Shown here: in pieces, positions 43,306 through 52,293 of the stretch
Numbering within the stretch: the stretch's first letter is position 1
Layout: each line of letters opens with the position of its first letter
DNA from: UBA6168 sp039819485
Lineage (GTDB): Bacteria; Bacteroidota; Bacteroidia; Chitinophagales; Saprospiraceae
Length of the DNA: 64,000 nt
Direction: 5' to 3'
NCBI GenBank assembly: GCA_039819485.1
Contig: JBCBRY010000028.1
Location: 21,244 to 85,243 of the forward strand
Notes under the pieces: generated by a model
What the model was told of the DNA's origin: nothing
Databases searched by the model: none
What the model saw: the letters and a program-made list of their open reading frames with translations, nothing else
Position numbers and translations under genes: made by a program

Positions 43306-43575
43306 TTAAAACCAGTCATTCAGAATATCACAGTTTAACCAATAATTGATTTCACCCGAATGATGATTAATCGGGTCAATATCGATAGGGGCCGGAAATT
43401 CAGCCGGGCGGACTTTCTCAATATCGTTGCAGTTTTGCTGCGTCATTGGGTCTGTGCCAAGTACGTAGGAAACGGCCAGGAAGTCTGCATGTGCGGAAAA
43501 GGAGGTGGTCTCTTTCTGGCAAGCCAGCAGTAAAATTTGGATGAACAGACCGGAAACAACGACTTTATACTTCAT
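43306..43575 (-). CDS. short lipoprotein
   Basis: 89 residues from the ATG at 43575 (MKYKVVVSGLFIQILLLACQ, lipidated C19); the longer frame to 43623 adds 16 non-signal residues. The mature chain (AHADFLAVSYVLGTDPMTQQ, INHHSGEINYWLNC) has two Cys and a motif HHSGEINYW but no family that I know. It lies between the TonB receptor and the acidic repeat lipoprotein, all leftward. It may be a receptor-associated lipoprotein. Confidence 0.65.
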   Translation of the reverse strand: MKYKVVVSGLFIQILLLACQKETTSFSAHADFLAVSYVLGTDPMTQQNCNDIEKVRPAEFPAPIDIDPINHHSGEINYWLNCDILNDWF

Positions 43576-43773
43576 GAATGAAAGTGTTCTTTTGTAAATA
43601 AGCCATGGTAATGACCCAATCACAAGGTTTGACGTATTGATAAAGTAGTTGTTCTTTTCTATATGGAGTATTTATGATGATCGTACACCTACCAGACAAT
43701 TGGGGATGGAGATTCCCCCAGCGGAAAAGAGAATTTTTTTTATTTTTTTTAGAACAGTTGGTCATTGAATGGC

Positions 43774-46479
43774 TCAAAACTTCAAGCCATAATAGATTCC
43801 GGGAACGATCCCTATTAAATTGACGGGGATAGGTATTTCTTCCTGACCCGTTTTCCGAAAAAATGCCGGGTTTTCGCGATTGTAAATATTGTAAGCGCTC
43901 AGCTTAAAGGTGTGTTCCCATCGTTTCATTTTTTTGATAAAAGACAGTCCTATGTCGAGTCGATGGTATGGCGGGATGCGATTGGCGTTTCGATATGGGT
44001 AGGGGGCATCGAAAATTTCATCATCGTCATTATTGTTCAGTAGCCGGGGCAAGGGGCTTCCGTACAACCAATTGGCACTTACCTGTAAGTTTTTTGTAAG
44101 GCGATGATAAAGAAAAATTTTGAAATCGTGACGGCGGTCGAAGCGGGCGGCATATTGAACGGTACCCTCCTCGTTTTCAAATTCCCGTTCTGATCTTGAC
44201 AACGTGTAGCTCAGCCATCCGCCTGTTTTCCCTTTGGTTTTTTTTACAAAAAATTCAAGTCCGTAACTTAATCCGTTTCCAACTAAGAAGAACTCCTCCT
44301 CCTCTTCTTCCTCTACGGAGGTAGTATCCGCGAAGGGGACTAAAAGGTTGTCCATCTTTTTCAAATAACCTTCCAGGCCGATCTCCACACCTTCAGGCAG
44401 GTGGCTTTCCCAGCCCAGCGTTGCCTGCCACGCTTCCTGGGGTTTCAGGAGTTTGGATGAAGGGATCCAGACATCTTCCGGCAAGTTGATTTCATTGAAA
44501 GAGTTGCGGTGCAGGTATTGGACGTTCCGGGTAAGGGAAGCTTTCAGGGCAGACCGTTCGGTCAGGCTGTAGTGCCCGATCAGACGGGGCTCAACATTGA
44601 AAGAAAAATCATCGGTATGAAACGCACTGAGCCGGACACCCAAATTGAACTGCCATTTTTCTCCTACTTTAAATTCATCCTCCACGTACATTTCCAGCTC
44701 GTGTGCATGTATGGTGTCTCCTTCTACTGTACTTTCAAAATCATTGAGTCCGAGGGAATCGATATCGACAAAGTCACCAAAGTCGCCAAAACTTTCTTTA
44801 TCGTATTGAAAGGATTGGGGTTCAATCCGATGAACAGTATAGCCGCCCCCAAAACGCATATAATGATCAACGTTTGGTGCATAAGAAAAATCAATCCGTA
44901 GCGCAAAGTCGTTGATATTCGAAAAGGCACGGTCATATTCGAAGAATTCATTTTCAATGTCTTCGTCTTCTTCATCGGCCGGTGAAGAGGTCCACAGTTG
45001 GTTGTTGGAAAATTGGTAACGGCTATAGGTCAAGGTGGTATTGGCAAAAAGTTTAGGGCTGAAGACATGGTTCCATCTTAGGGAGGAAATTATGTTGCCC
45101 CATTCAAGTGCGACGTAGTATTCTTCTTCAATATCGATTTCATCAGTGCCAAATGCTTCTTGATATTCCAGCTCGAATTCGCCGTCAAAATAGTCGTTCC
45201 CCCTGTAAAGACTAAAGTAAAGGCGATCCTTTTCCGAAAGGATATAATTCACTTTTGCATTAAAGTCGAAGAAGTCGTACGAGGTTTCTTGTTGATCACT
45301 GCCGGAGAAAGTCCTTCGTGCCATTCCGATCAAAAGGGTATCGGAGATAGTCGCCCTTCCTGTCAGGAGAATGCTGCCCTTACCTTTGGCAAATGGCCCT
45401 TCTACAAAAGCTTTACCACTGATCAAATCAAGGGCAGCACCAGCGCTCCAATTTCGATTGTTTCCTTCTTTGGTGCGCACATCTAAAACCGAAGAGGCAC
45501 GTCCGCCGAAGCGGGCTGGAATACTGCCCCGGTACAGTTTGGCACTTTTGATGGCAGAGGTGTTGAACACGGAAAAAATACCCAGCAAATGGTCTGGATT
45601 GTAAACTGGTACTCCATCCAGCAAAACCAGGTTCTGATCGGCGTTTCCACCTCGGATGTGGAGCCCGCCGAAACCATCGGCTCCTGTCTGGACACCTGGC
45701 AGTAGCTGGGCAATTCGTATGATGTCACTTTCCCCGCCAAGGTCGGGAGCAGCCTGAAATTCTTCTGGCCTGAGCTGACTGCCGTTGGCAGGAGAGGGGA
45801 GCAGTTCATTTCGACTTTTATCGGGAGTGACGATAATTTCGGTCAGGGTAAGAGATGGCTGTAATCGAAAGGTAACGAACCGATCTCCTTTCAAGGAAAC
45901 AGGCTGTTGCTGTTCTTGGTAGCCCAGGTAACTGACTACCACATTTTCAATGCTTTCCGGCAACGTCAAACTATAAAAACCATACTCATTGGTGATGGTC
46001 CCAAGCCCTTGTTCCGGACAATAGACAGTGGCGGAGATCAACCTTTCGCCGGTGCTGCTATCTTCAATATAGCCACTCAGCGTATACTTTTGGATTTTCT
46101 TTGGTTTTTTGAATAGGACGATTTGCTGGTCAATTTCTTTGAAGTCTACTCCCGAATCAAAGAGTATTTTCTTTAACACATATCGAAGAGGTTTATGCTT
46201 TACGTCCAGGCTTACTTTTTGGTCTTCATCAAAAAAACGGGGACTGAACGCTATGTCCACTTCCGATAGTTGACTCACTTTCTTTAACGCCTGGGGGATA
46301 GGGTAATCAGAGAATGAGATGGTTATTTTTTTTTCAAAAACCGACTGTGCATTTAATGGCAAAAGAAAAAATAAAAACAACGGGAGCAGGAAAAAACGGA
46401 GTTTGGCCGCATTGAAATAAATTCTGTCAGAAAACCATTCAACTAAGTAAACACAGAGACACGGATACACAGAGAGCAT
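43774..46479 (-). CDS. TonB-dependent outer-membrane receptor with STN and carboxypeptidase-like domains
   Basis: About 901 residues from the ATG at 46479; the true start is uncertain because the region is occupied by a perfect inverted repeat (46450-46511), and an ATG at 46593 is also in frame. A hydrophobic stretch (KLRFFLLPLFLFFLLPLNAQ) serves as signal peptide. An STN domain (about 50-120) fits signal transfer to a FecR anti-sigma factor; a carboxypeptidase-regulatory-like domain (128-205), a plug with GLHIRGGNADQNLVLLDGVP, and a 22-strand barrel ending in IGIVPGIYYGLKF follow. A very acidic run (SVEEEEEEEFF) lies in an extracellular loop. It is the transporter of an ECF sigma / FecR cassette located just upstream. 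The substrate is unknown. Confidence 0.93.
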   Translation of the reverse strand: MLSVYPCLCVYLVEWFSDRIYFNAAKLRFFLLPLFLFFLLPLNAQSVFEKKITISFSDYPIPQALKKVSQLSEVDIAFSPRFFDEDQKVSLDVKHKPLRYVLKKILFDSGVDFKEIDQQIVLFKKPKKIQKYTLSGYIEDSSTGERLISATVYCPEQGLGTITNEYGFYSLTLPESIENVVVSYLGYQEQQQPVSLKGDRFVTFRLQPSLTLTEIIVTPDKSRNELLPSPANGSQLRPEEFQAAPDLGGESDIIRIAQLLPGVQTGADGFGGLHIRGGNADQNLVLLDGVPVYNPDHLLGIFSVFNTSAIKSAKLYRGSIPARFGGRASSVLDVRTKEGNNRNWSAGAALDLISGKAFVEGPFAKGKGSILLTGRATISDTLLIGMARRTFSGSDQQETSYDFFDFNAKVNYILSEKDRLYFSLYRGNDYFDGEFELEYQEAFGTDEIDIEEEYYVALEWGNIISSLRWNHVFSPKLFANTTLTYSRYQFSNNQLWTSSPADEEDEDIENEFFEYDRAFSNINDFALRIDFSYAPNVDHYMRFGGGYTVHRIEPQSFQYDKESFGDFGDFVDIDSLGLNDFESTVEGDTIHAHELEMYVEDEFKVGEKWQFNLGVRLSAFHTDDFSFNVEPRLIGHYSLTERSALKASLTRNVQYLHRNSFNEINLPEDVWIPSSKLLKPQEAWQATLGWESHLPEGVEIGLEGYLKKMDNLLVPFADTTSVEEEEEEEFFLVGNGLSYGLEFFVKKTKGKTGGWLSYTLSRSEREFENEEGTVQYAARFDRRHDFKIFLYHRLTKNLQVSANWLYGSPLPRLLNNNDDDEIFDAPYPYRNANRIPPYHRLDIGLSFIKKMKRWEHTFKLSAYNIYNRENPAFFRKTGQEEIPIPVNLIGIVPGIYYGLKF

Positions 46480-46511
46480 TGTGCCCCTCTGTGTATCCGT
46501 GTCTCTGTGTT
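46450..46511. repeat. perfect 25-bp inverted repeat at the 5' end of the TonB receptor gene
   Basis: The left arm 46450-46474 (starting AACACAGAGACACGGATACA) and the right arm 46487-46511 are exact complements around a 12-base loop. It lies between fecR and the receptor coding region and can form a very stable stem. It may attenuate or stabilise the transcript, or be a dispersed repeat copy. Confidence 0.85.
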
Positions 46512-46617
46512 GAAAAAAAGTATGATGCTGATTACGAAACGCTGTTTTTTGAAGCACCAACTCTTTCCCAGGTATAATATGGCCTGTCTTCAAACGAATA
46601 TTGACTGGTTTTAAAAT

Positions 46618-47616
46618 TTATTGGCATTGCCCTCCCTTCAGGATGTATCCGCCCTCGACGGTTTTGGATGAGGAGGTACCAAGTATGGTATCCAAAGTTT
46701 CTACGACGACCTTGATGGTTTTATTGTCAAAGGTTGCAGTGACGGGGCAGTTTTCGAGGGCTGTGTTTTCAATTTCAATTTGGGTTTCATAAAATTCTTC
46801 TAAACGCACAACGACCTTTTTTAATGGAGTTTCATCAAAAACGAGCTTCTGCGTATGCCATGCCAGCTCGTTCAATCCGGCTGATTCAACTACAGAGAGT
46901 TGCCCGGCTTTTTTATCAAAAACCCCTTTTTGGTTGGCCGTCATCGTTACGGATTTTTCACTGCCAATTGGTGTCAGCCTAACCGTGCCCGTCGAAACGG
47001 TTACTTCAATATTGTCTTCGTTTTCCAGTGCCGTGAAAGAAGTACCCAGTACTTTTACTGCACCCGTCGGCAATTCGACCACGAAGGGTTTGGAGGCATC
47101 CCTGGCGACATCAAAAAATGCTTCCCCCTCCAATTTTACCGTTCGTTCGTTGCTCACGGCAGTTGTAAAATAGGTGAGCCGGCTATTGGCATTGAGCCAG
47201 ACTTTTGAGCCGTCCAACAATTCGATTGGTTTAGCGGAAGGCTTTTCGGCGGTATTTACGACCTGATATTGTACCGCAGGAGTCAGATATTTTTTAAGGA
47301 CAAAACGGCCAACAACCAACAATAGAACCGCCGCAGCCAGTCGCAACACCCAGCGGCGGTGGAGCAAGGGCCGGATCTTAGCATCCTGTTTTTCTGTGTT
47401 CAGGCGAGTCTCAATTTTCTGAAAATCGGCATCAAGGTCGAGGTCAACATCCGAAGTGAACCCGGCACTCAAGTGCCATGCTTTTTTTACACTGACGGCT
47501 ATGCGTTGGTTGGCCTCCGAATCGGCGAGCCACAAGTCCAATTGACTTTGCTCATCGTTGGATATATCCCCAGCGAGTTGTTTTTGTAGGAGTAATATGT
47601 AATGATCTTCTTTCAT
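46618..47616 (-). CDS. FecR-type anti-sigma factor
   Basis: 332 residues. The N-terminal cytoplasmic part (1-88) is the anti-sigma domain (LAGDISNDEQSQLDLWLADS). A transmembrane helix at 89-107 is followed by the periplasmic FecR domain (about 115-215: NTAEKPSAKPIELLDGSKVW, LEGEAFFDVARDASKPFVVE) and a DUF4974-like C-terminus (260-330: LVFDETPLKKVVVRLEEFYE). It holds the ECF sigma factor inactive until the TonB receptor reports its substrate through the STN domain. It lies between sigma (64 bp upstream) and receptor genes. Confidence 0.96.
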   Translation of the reverse strand: MKEDHYILLLQKQLAGDISNDEQSQLDLWLADSEANQRIAVSVKKAWHLSAGFTSDVDLDLDADFQKIETRLNTEKQDAKIRPLLHRRWVLRLAAAVLLLVVGRFVLKKYLTPAVQYQVVNTAEKPSAKPIELLDGSKVWLNANSRLTYFTTAVSNERTVKLEGEAFFDVARDASKPFVVELPTGAVKVLGTSFTALENEDNIEVTVSTGTVRLTPIGSEKSVTMTANQKGVFDKKAGQLSVVESAGLNELAWHTQKLVFDETPLKKVVVRLEEFYETQIEIENTALENCPVTATFDNKTIKVVVETLDTILGTSSSKTVEGGYILKGGQCQ

Positions 47617-47680
47617 AAAAAAGGAATTGGTTCATTCACAAGACAACTGAGCGGGTGAAATCCCCTAATCAAAAATTGTT

Positions 47681-48262
47681 TTACAAAAAATAAAGCAACC
47701 AGGCCAGGAGTCCTTCCCCTACATAAGGCGCGATCTTTTTGCGCAGCATGGATAGTGCGCGGGTCATCTGATTTTCAACTGTTTTTGTGGAAATATCCAA
47801 TTGGGCAGCAATTTCCTTATGGCTCAATTTCTCCAAACGACAAAGCGTGAACACAATCCGGCAACGCTCTGGCAGGTTGGCAATGGCAGTGTGAATGATT
47901 TTTTCCAGATCGGCGGCCTGTAGTGTTTCATTTGCTCCATGAGGACTTGAGGCAGGCTCCGGTATATTAACAGGATCGTCGAAATCTATACGGCTGGCTT
48001 TGATGCGGTTGAGGGTTTTATTGACCACCGCACGGCGGAGGTATGACTTTAGGGAAGATGAAATCATGAGCGATTCCCGTTTTTTCCAAATTTCCACAAA
48101 AACATCCTGGGCCAAGTCCCTGGCAGCATCACTATCGCCAAGCACATTGAAAGCCGTGACAACCAGGTATTTGTAATACTGGTCGTAAATGGACCTGAAA
48201 GCCGACCGGTCACTTTTTTTCAGGCCGGCAAGCCATTCCTTTTCCTGTTGGTTGTTATCCAT
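47681..48262 (-). CDS. ECF RNA polymerase sigma factor (FecI-like, Bacteroidota type)
   Basis: 193 residues. Sigma-70 region 2 (about 21-88: FRSIYDQYYKYLVVTAFNVL, ARDLAQDVFVEIWKKRE) and region 4 (about 120-180: LPERCRIVFTLCRLEKLSHK, EIAAQLDISTKTVENQMTRA) with no regions 1.1 or 3, so it is a group 4 sigma factor. It should drive transcription of the receptor operon, and itself, when released by FecR. The C-terminus ends in a hydrophobic LLAWLLYFL stretch. First gene of the sigma - anti-sigma - receptor group. Confidence 0.96.
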   Translation of the reverse strand: MDNNQQEKEWLAGLKKSDRSAFRSIYDQYYKYLVVTAFNVLGDSDAARDLAQDVFVEIWKKRESLMISSSLKSYLRRAVVNKTLNRIKASRIDFDDPVNIPEPASSPHGANETLQAADLEKIIHTAIANLPERCRIVFTLCRLEKLSHKEIAAQLDISTKTVENQMTRALSMLRKKIAPYVGEGLLAWLLYFL

Positions 48263-48385
48263 GCGATGAAGTAAGCAAAAAGCAACTGCGTTGCCATTGG
48301 TGAATGGGCAAAATAAAGGGAAAGAAGTAGAAAACGAAAAGGCAGCCCTGAAAAGTACAACCTTGTGTCAGTTGATCAATTGGTA

Positions 48386-49450
48386 CTAAGAGGGATATCG
48401 GTTGCCCGACCCTTTGGAAAAACGGAGGATTTCTCCAAACTCTCCCTGTGCGCCTTTCGAACTGATGAAAAGGTCACCGTTCACGTCGATGCACATACCG
48501 CTTGGCTCCCTGAAAAGGATTGGATCGAGTTCCTCTACATGCAGCAATTTGCCTTCCTCCGACAAAACAGCCAATAACAAGTTGGCAGCGGAAATCACAT
48601 AGATTTCATCGGTTTGAGGATGAACGGCAATGGCTGAGGGCATAAACCTGACGGACCGAATGGGTTCGTGAAAATGGTAATGACCGGCGTCCTTAATGGC
48701 ATGAGCGCTGTTGATATAATCGAGGATTTCTTCGTCATTCACCAAAAACATCGGTGGGAACATCAGTTCTTCCCGGTTGATGTCGTAGATATAAATTCCC
48801 CGGCTGTCGTCAAAAGCCTCATCTCCGTCGTTGCCCTGGCAGGCGATGAATAATTCATTGTGATTTGGATAATAGGCCAATCCCCCGATCACGTATTTTG
48901 AATTGAGCTTGGTATGGATGATTCTCGATTGCGGCTTGTCCGTATGAAGCTCCGAAACATGGATGATGTCCCCGTTGTCCCTGATGGAAAACACATCGTC
49001 CTGTACTGCTTCGATGCCGCGGTACCTGGCCCGTTTGCGGTACCTGACACTTTTTTCATACTCTCCCTTCCATTTATTGATGTAATGGATTTCACCGTCC
49101 TTGTGATTGGCCAGCAGCAGGGAGTAGCCATCGGGAGATATGCTAAGACCCTCGATTTTGTTCAAATTCTCGGGCATGACGAAGATGCGATCAGGATCAG
49201 TCAGGTCGTATTGGATATTGTAGATCTTGAATGCTTTGCGGCCACCTCCAACCGTTGTGCTTACTCCTGGATTTCGCAGGTCGTTGATCGCTACGGTGGG
49301 TGCCTCTATTTCGATATAGCCATCGTGGTCATGACCATGGACGTGGCTATGACCGTGACCATGATCTGATTCAGGAGGGGTAATGCAGGATGCCAGGGAA
49401 AGAAGGAGCAGTGAAAAAATTATGGGTAATTTCATTTTCAAAATATTCAT
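48386..49450 (-). CDS. SdiA-regulated-type beta-propeller lipoprotein with His-rich linker
   Basis: 354 residues from the ATG at 49450 (49435 is an alternative); the signal ends LLLSLASC. Right after the lipidated Cys is a His-rich linker SDHGHGHSHVHGHDHDG that may bind metal ions. The rest is a propeller of the SdiA-regulated / phytase-like family (LNKIEGLSISPDGYSLLLAN, GIEAVQDDVFSIRDNGDIIH, SAIAVHPQTDEIYVISAANL, PSGMCIDVNGDLFISSKGAQ). It is a paralogue of the protein at 51260-52225. It lies 124 bp upstream of the sigma factor gene, same strand. Role unknown; a periplasmic or surface-bound binding protein or esterase is possible. Confidence 0.88.
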   Translation of the reverse strand: MNILKMKLPIIFSLLLLSLASCITPPESDHGHGHSHVHGHDHDGYIEIEAPTVAINDLRNPGVSTTVGGGRKAFKIYNIQYDLTDPDRIFVMPENLNKIEGLSISPDGYSLLLANHKDGEIHYINKWKGEYEKSVRYRKRARYRGIEAVQDDVFSIRDNGDIIHVSELHTDKPQSRIIHTKLNSKYVIGGLAYYPNHNELFIACQGNDGDEAFDDSRGIYIYDINREELMFPPMFLVNDEEILDYINSAHAIKDAGHYHFHEPIRSVRFMPSAIAVHPQTDEIYVISAANLLLAVLSEEGKLLHVEELDPILFREPSGMCIDVNGDLFISSKGAQGEFGEILRFSKGSGNRYPS

Positions 49451-49794
49451 GGTGAAATAGCTACAAATAAAGCAAAGACCATTCATATTACAAATTTTTA
49501 TCAATTGAAATATAGTGGGTTTCAGCAATAAAGCAAAGAACAGTAATTTTTTACACATATGATAAAAAAATAATATTTAATCGCTTCGGATTAAAGGTGT
49601 TGGCAAGAATATTGATATTATAAATATAAATCCCTCTTTATTTAATAAAATAGACCAACGAATCCATTGAAATAATTTCCTAATTGTTGCTTGACATCAA
49701 TGGTTTTCAAGTTAAGCACCCGTTGATCAGTGCTGTTTGGCTGATCAAATATGGGTTGCCTACTTGCAGATCATAAGCAAGAACACCCATTCCC
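49451..49794. other. divergent intergenic region
   Basis: 344 bp, very A/T-rich, between the leftward propeller lipoprotein and the rightward CvpA-like gene. No gene seen; promoters in both directions are expected. Confidence 0.45.
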
Positions 49795-50352
49795 ATGATT
49801 GTTGACATTATATTTGTCCTCCTCCTCGGTTACGGATTTTACCTCGGTTTTTCACAAAAAATCATCAACGTCGTAACCCTCGTACTGACCATAATTTTCG
49901 CCTTGTTGCTTTCGTTGAACCTGGTACCATACACCACCGAGCTTTTTGCTTCGTTTATAAAAACAGATAGTTCTATCTTGTTTTTTGTGGCATTGCTGGC
50001 CAGTTTCATCGTTGCTGTATTCCTGATCAGGTTGGTTGTTTCCTGGCTGGAAGGGGTCTTTAAAAAAGAGAATGTTGGCATGGCCACCCGTCTGAGCAGC
50101 GGCCTCATTATGGGAGCCATCCTGCTGGTAATCTACGGTTCGAGCCTTAACTTTTTTGACTCTGCCGACGCTATCAGCCCTGATACCAAGAAAGCTTCCG
50201 TAACGTATAAATTTACCCGTGAATTTCCGGAAAGAGCCAAAGCAAGTATGGTCTCTGTCACGCCTGTTATAGAGCGTTTCTGGGATTATGTTTCAGGAAG
50301 TATGGATAAAAACTGGGATAAGAACGAGCGTAAGAGTAAACGGAGGGGCTGA
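49795..50352 (+). CDS. CvpA-family membrane protein
   Basis: 185 residues with four hydrophobic segments in the first 120 (IVDIIFVLLLGYGFYLGF, INVVTLVLTIIFALLLSL, ILFFVALLASFIVAVFLIRL, LSSGLIMGAILLVIYGSSL), a pattern matching the CvpA / colicin V production family. The C-terminal 65 residues are soluble and charged (FTREFPERAKASMVSVTPVI). Family members are general envelope-stress related proteins with no firm biochemistry. Single gene followed by a strong terminator. Confidence 0.85.
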   Translation: MIVDIIFVLLLGYGFYLGFSQKIINVVTLVLTIIFALLLSLNLVPYTTELFASFIKTDSSILFFVALLASFIVAVFLIRLVVSWLEGVFKKENVGMATRLSSGLIMGAILLVIYGSSLNFFDSADAISPDTKKASVTYKFTREFPERAKASMVSVTPVIERFWDYVSGSMDKNWDKNERKSKRRG

Positions 50353-50405
50353 TAAGAAGTGATTAACAACATCAAATCAATTCAGCACTATGTGGCCATT
50401 ATCTT

Positions 50406-50445
50406 AAAAAATGGTTGCCGGGCATTTTTCCGGCAACCATTTTTT
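50406..50445 (+). terminator. intrinsic terminator after the CvpA-like gene
   Basis: AAAAATGGTTGCCGG pairs with CCGGCAACCATTTTTT around an eight-base loop; the T run is part of the 3' arm. Strong and probably bidirectional. Confidence 0.9.
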
Positions 50446-50520
50446 GTTGCAAGTCGTATTGAAAATGTCATTTTTTATTTTGCAAAAAGCGGGTTTTCAA
50501 CAGTAAACCGCGTGTTCCGG

Positions 50521-50543
50521 AAAATGTCAAAAATGACATTTTT
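50521..50543. repeat. hairpin AAAATGTCA / TGACATTTT
   Basis: Nine-base perfect arms around a short A-rich loop, with another AAAATGTCATTTTTT copy at 50463-50477. Same core as the hairpins at 24281-24309 and 63041-63080. It is close to the 3' end of the leftward secreted protein gene. Confidence 0.6.
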
Positions 50544-50567
50544 CGCAATCCAGCAAGGAGGCTGATG

Positions 50568-51131
50568 CTACTTTTTCAAGCCTCCCACACTCCCAAGTTC
50601 CCGCCCATCCTCTTTGCTATCTTCCAATATTTCTTCCACTTGAAAATCCAGGCCGGTCTGCCCTCTTAAAATAACCATCCGGTCTGGCATGTTCAGCGGT
50701 ACCTTGATTTCCAACCGAACAAAATGATCTTCAAAATGGAAACTTTTATGGTAATAATAGTGGTGGTCCACCATAAAGAAGCACTCATAGTAGTCTTCCC
50801 CAAAAATTGAATTGACAATTTTAGGCTCTTTTCTTTCCGCTGATTTTTCCCTTGCTGAAGCAAAGAAAATTGATTTTGTGGTTGCGTCAGCTGCTTGTGC
50901 AAAGGCACCGATAACCACTTCCGAAAAACCATCTTTTGAAGTAAGCTTGATGCCATCTCCCTGGATAAGCGGGCTCTGAAATGGTAAAATAGAAGATGGG
51001 TATTTTGCGCAAAAATGATATTGGCTGTTGCAATATTGATTGGCTACCTGTAATGGGGGAGAAGAATGGGATGAAGAGAAATTACAGAGAAGCGCGAAGC
51101 ACAAAAGTGTTGTGTTCAGTAGGATCGTCAT
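50568..51131 (-). CDS. secreted protein of unknown function
   Basis: 187 residues. N-terminal signal peptide (MTILLNTTLLCFALLCNFSSS). The mature part begins with a YHFCAKYPSS motif, then a globular alpha/beta pattern (KDGFSEVVIGAFAQAADATT, YYECFFMVDHHYYYHKSFHF). The start resembles the 'Y-C-F-x-Y-P' opening of small periplasmic proteins, without a family name. The C-terminus is charged (EEILEDSKEDGRELGSVGG). It lies 128 bp downstream of the propeller lipoprotein at 51260-52225 on the same strand. Confidence 0.75.
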   Translation of the reverse strand: MTILLNTTLLCFALLCNFSSSHSSPPLQVANQYCNSQYHFCAKYPSSILPFQSPLIQGDGIKLTSKDGFSEVVIGAFAQAADATTKSIFFASAREKSAERKEPKIVNSIFGEDYYECFFMVDHHYYYHKSFHFEDHFVRLEIKVPLNMPDRMVILRGQTGLDFQVEEILEDSKEDGRELGSVGGLKK

Positions 51132-51259
51132 GGTAAAATTTCAAATGATTCTGCGCTGGTGTTCCAGTGGAAATCCAGGCAAAAAGGGTTTGTCAGTGTT
51201 TCGAATATTTTATGTGCCTAAAAGTGGTTGCGAATGTAAAACGGTGGAGTAGCTTTCGG

Positions 51260-52225
51260 TTATTTCCGGTAAAACTTGAAAAGCCTGCCTTTTCCTCCCT
51301 TGCCCTCAGAACTGATGTAAAGAGTGCCGTCCTTGTCAAAACAGATTCCTTCCGGTTGGCGGTAAATCGATGCATCCAATTTCTGCATGTAAACGATTTT
51401 ACCAGATCGATCGAGAATCAAGAACAACTTCCCGACAGACGAGACAATACAAATGTCGGAAGTTTTAGGGTGAATTGCAATGCCGGATGGGCCGAATGCG
51501 TCAGAGGCATACTCTGGAGTCAGCAGGTCCACAAGTTGCTGAGACACCCCATCTGATTTGAAGTATTTACCGATGGTATTCCGGTCAATTAAGTAGGCGG
51601 GCTGCTTGCTGAGCTTATGTTGTTCTAAATCAAAACTATACACTGCGCGCTTTCCTTTCATATTATCTCCGTCGCCTGCCTTTCCTTTACAGGCCAGGAG
51701 TAACTGGTTGGATTTGGCATCATATCCAAGACCTTCCACATCGAAGGAAGAATTGAGTTCGGTATTGTAATCTTTTGTCTTTGGCTCCTCTTTATCAAGG
51801 TCTTTTACCCGGTAAATGTCCCCGTTGTTTTTCACGACGAAAATTTTGTCATCCACTGTTTCAAGTCCTTCATAGTCCCCTGATTTACCAAATTTCACCG
51901 TCTTTTCAATTTCACCAGTCTTTTTGTTGAGGTAAAATATTTTACCTTCTTCATCATTAACGGCAATTATGTGCTGGCCGTCGGGTGAAAGGCTGAGGCC
52001 AGAGATTTCCACCAATTTACTGGAAAGCTTAATGGTCTCATCCGGGTTTTTTAAATCATAACGGAATTTATAGCGCGGGAGGGCCGAGGCATTGGTGACT
52101 TTTTTGGCCGCTGCTGAATCTGCTCCAACTTGACTTGTGGTTTCGTTCGGCGTTGTGCTTTTTGGTGCTGGTTCGCAAGCTGTCCATAAGGAAAAAGCGG
52201 AGATTAAAATAAAAAGGTATTTCAT
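51260..52225 (-). CDS. SdiA-regulated-type beta-propeller lipoprotein
   Basis: 321 residues from the ATG at 52225, lipoprotein signal ISAFSLWTAC (C17). After an Ala/Thr-rich linker the propeller repeats are evident: LVEISGLSLSPDGQHIIAVN, DYEGLETVDDKIFVVKNNGD, SSFDVEGLGYDAKSNQLLLA, SGIAIHPKTSDICIVSSVGK, PEGICFDKDGTLYISSEGKG. Motif order matches the protein at 48386-49450, so the two are paralogues within 4 kb, but this one lacks the His-rich linker. It lies 68 bp downstream of the DUF2231-cytochrome gene and may belong to the same long leftward unit. Confidence 0.88.
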   Translation of the reverse strand: MKYLFILISAFSLWTACEPAPKSTTPNETTSQVGADSAAAKKVTNASALPRYKFRYDLKNPDETIKLSSKLVEISGLSLSPDGQHIIAVNDEEGKIFYLNKKTGEIEKTVKFGKSGDYEGLETVDDKIFVVKNNGDIYRVKDLDKEEPKTKDYNTELNSSFDVEGLGYDAKSNQLLLACKGKAGDGDNMKGKRAVYSFDLEQHKLSKQPAYLIDRNTIGKYFKSDGVSQQLVDLLTPEYASDAFGPSGIAIHPKTSDICIVSSVGKLFLILDRSGKIVYMQKLDASIYRQPEGICFDKDGTLYISSEGKGGKGRLFKFYRK

Positions 52226-52293
52226 GAATCGTGATTTATGGTGCCGTAAATAAACAATCAAATTTCGCTTTTGGTCGATTTATGCTCAAAAAT

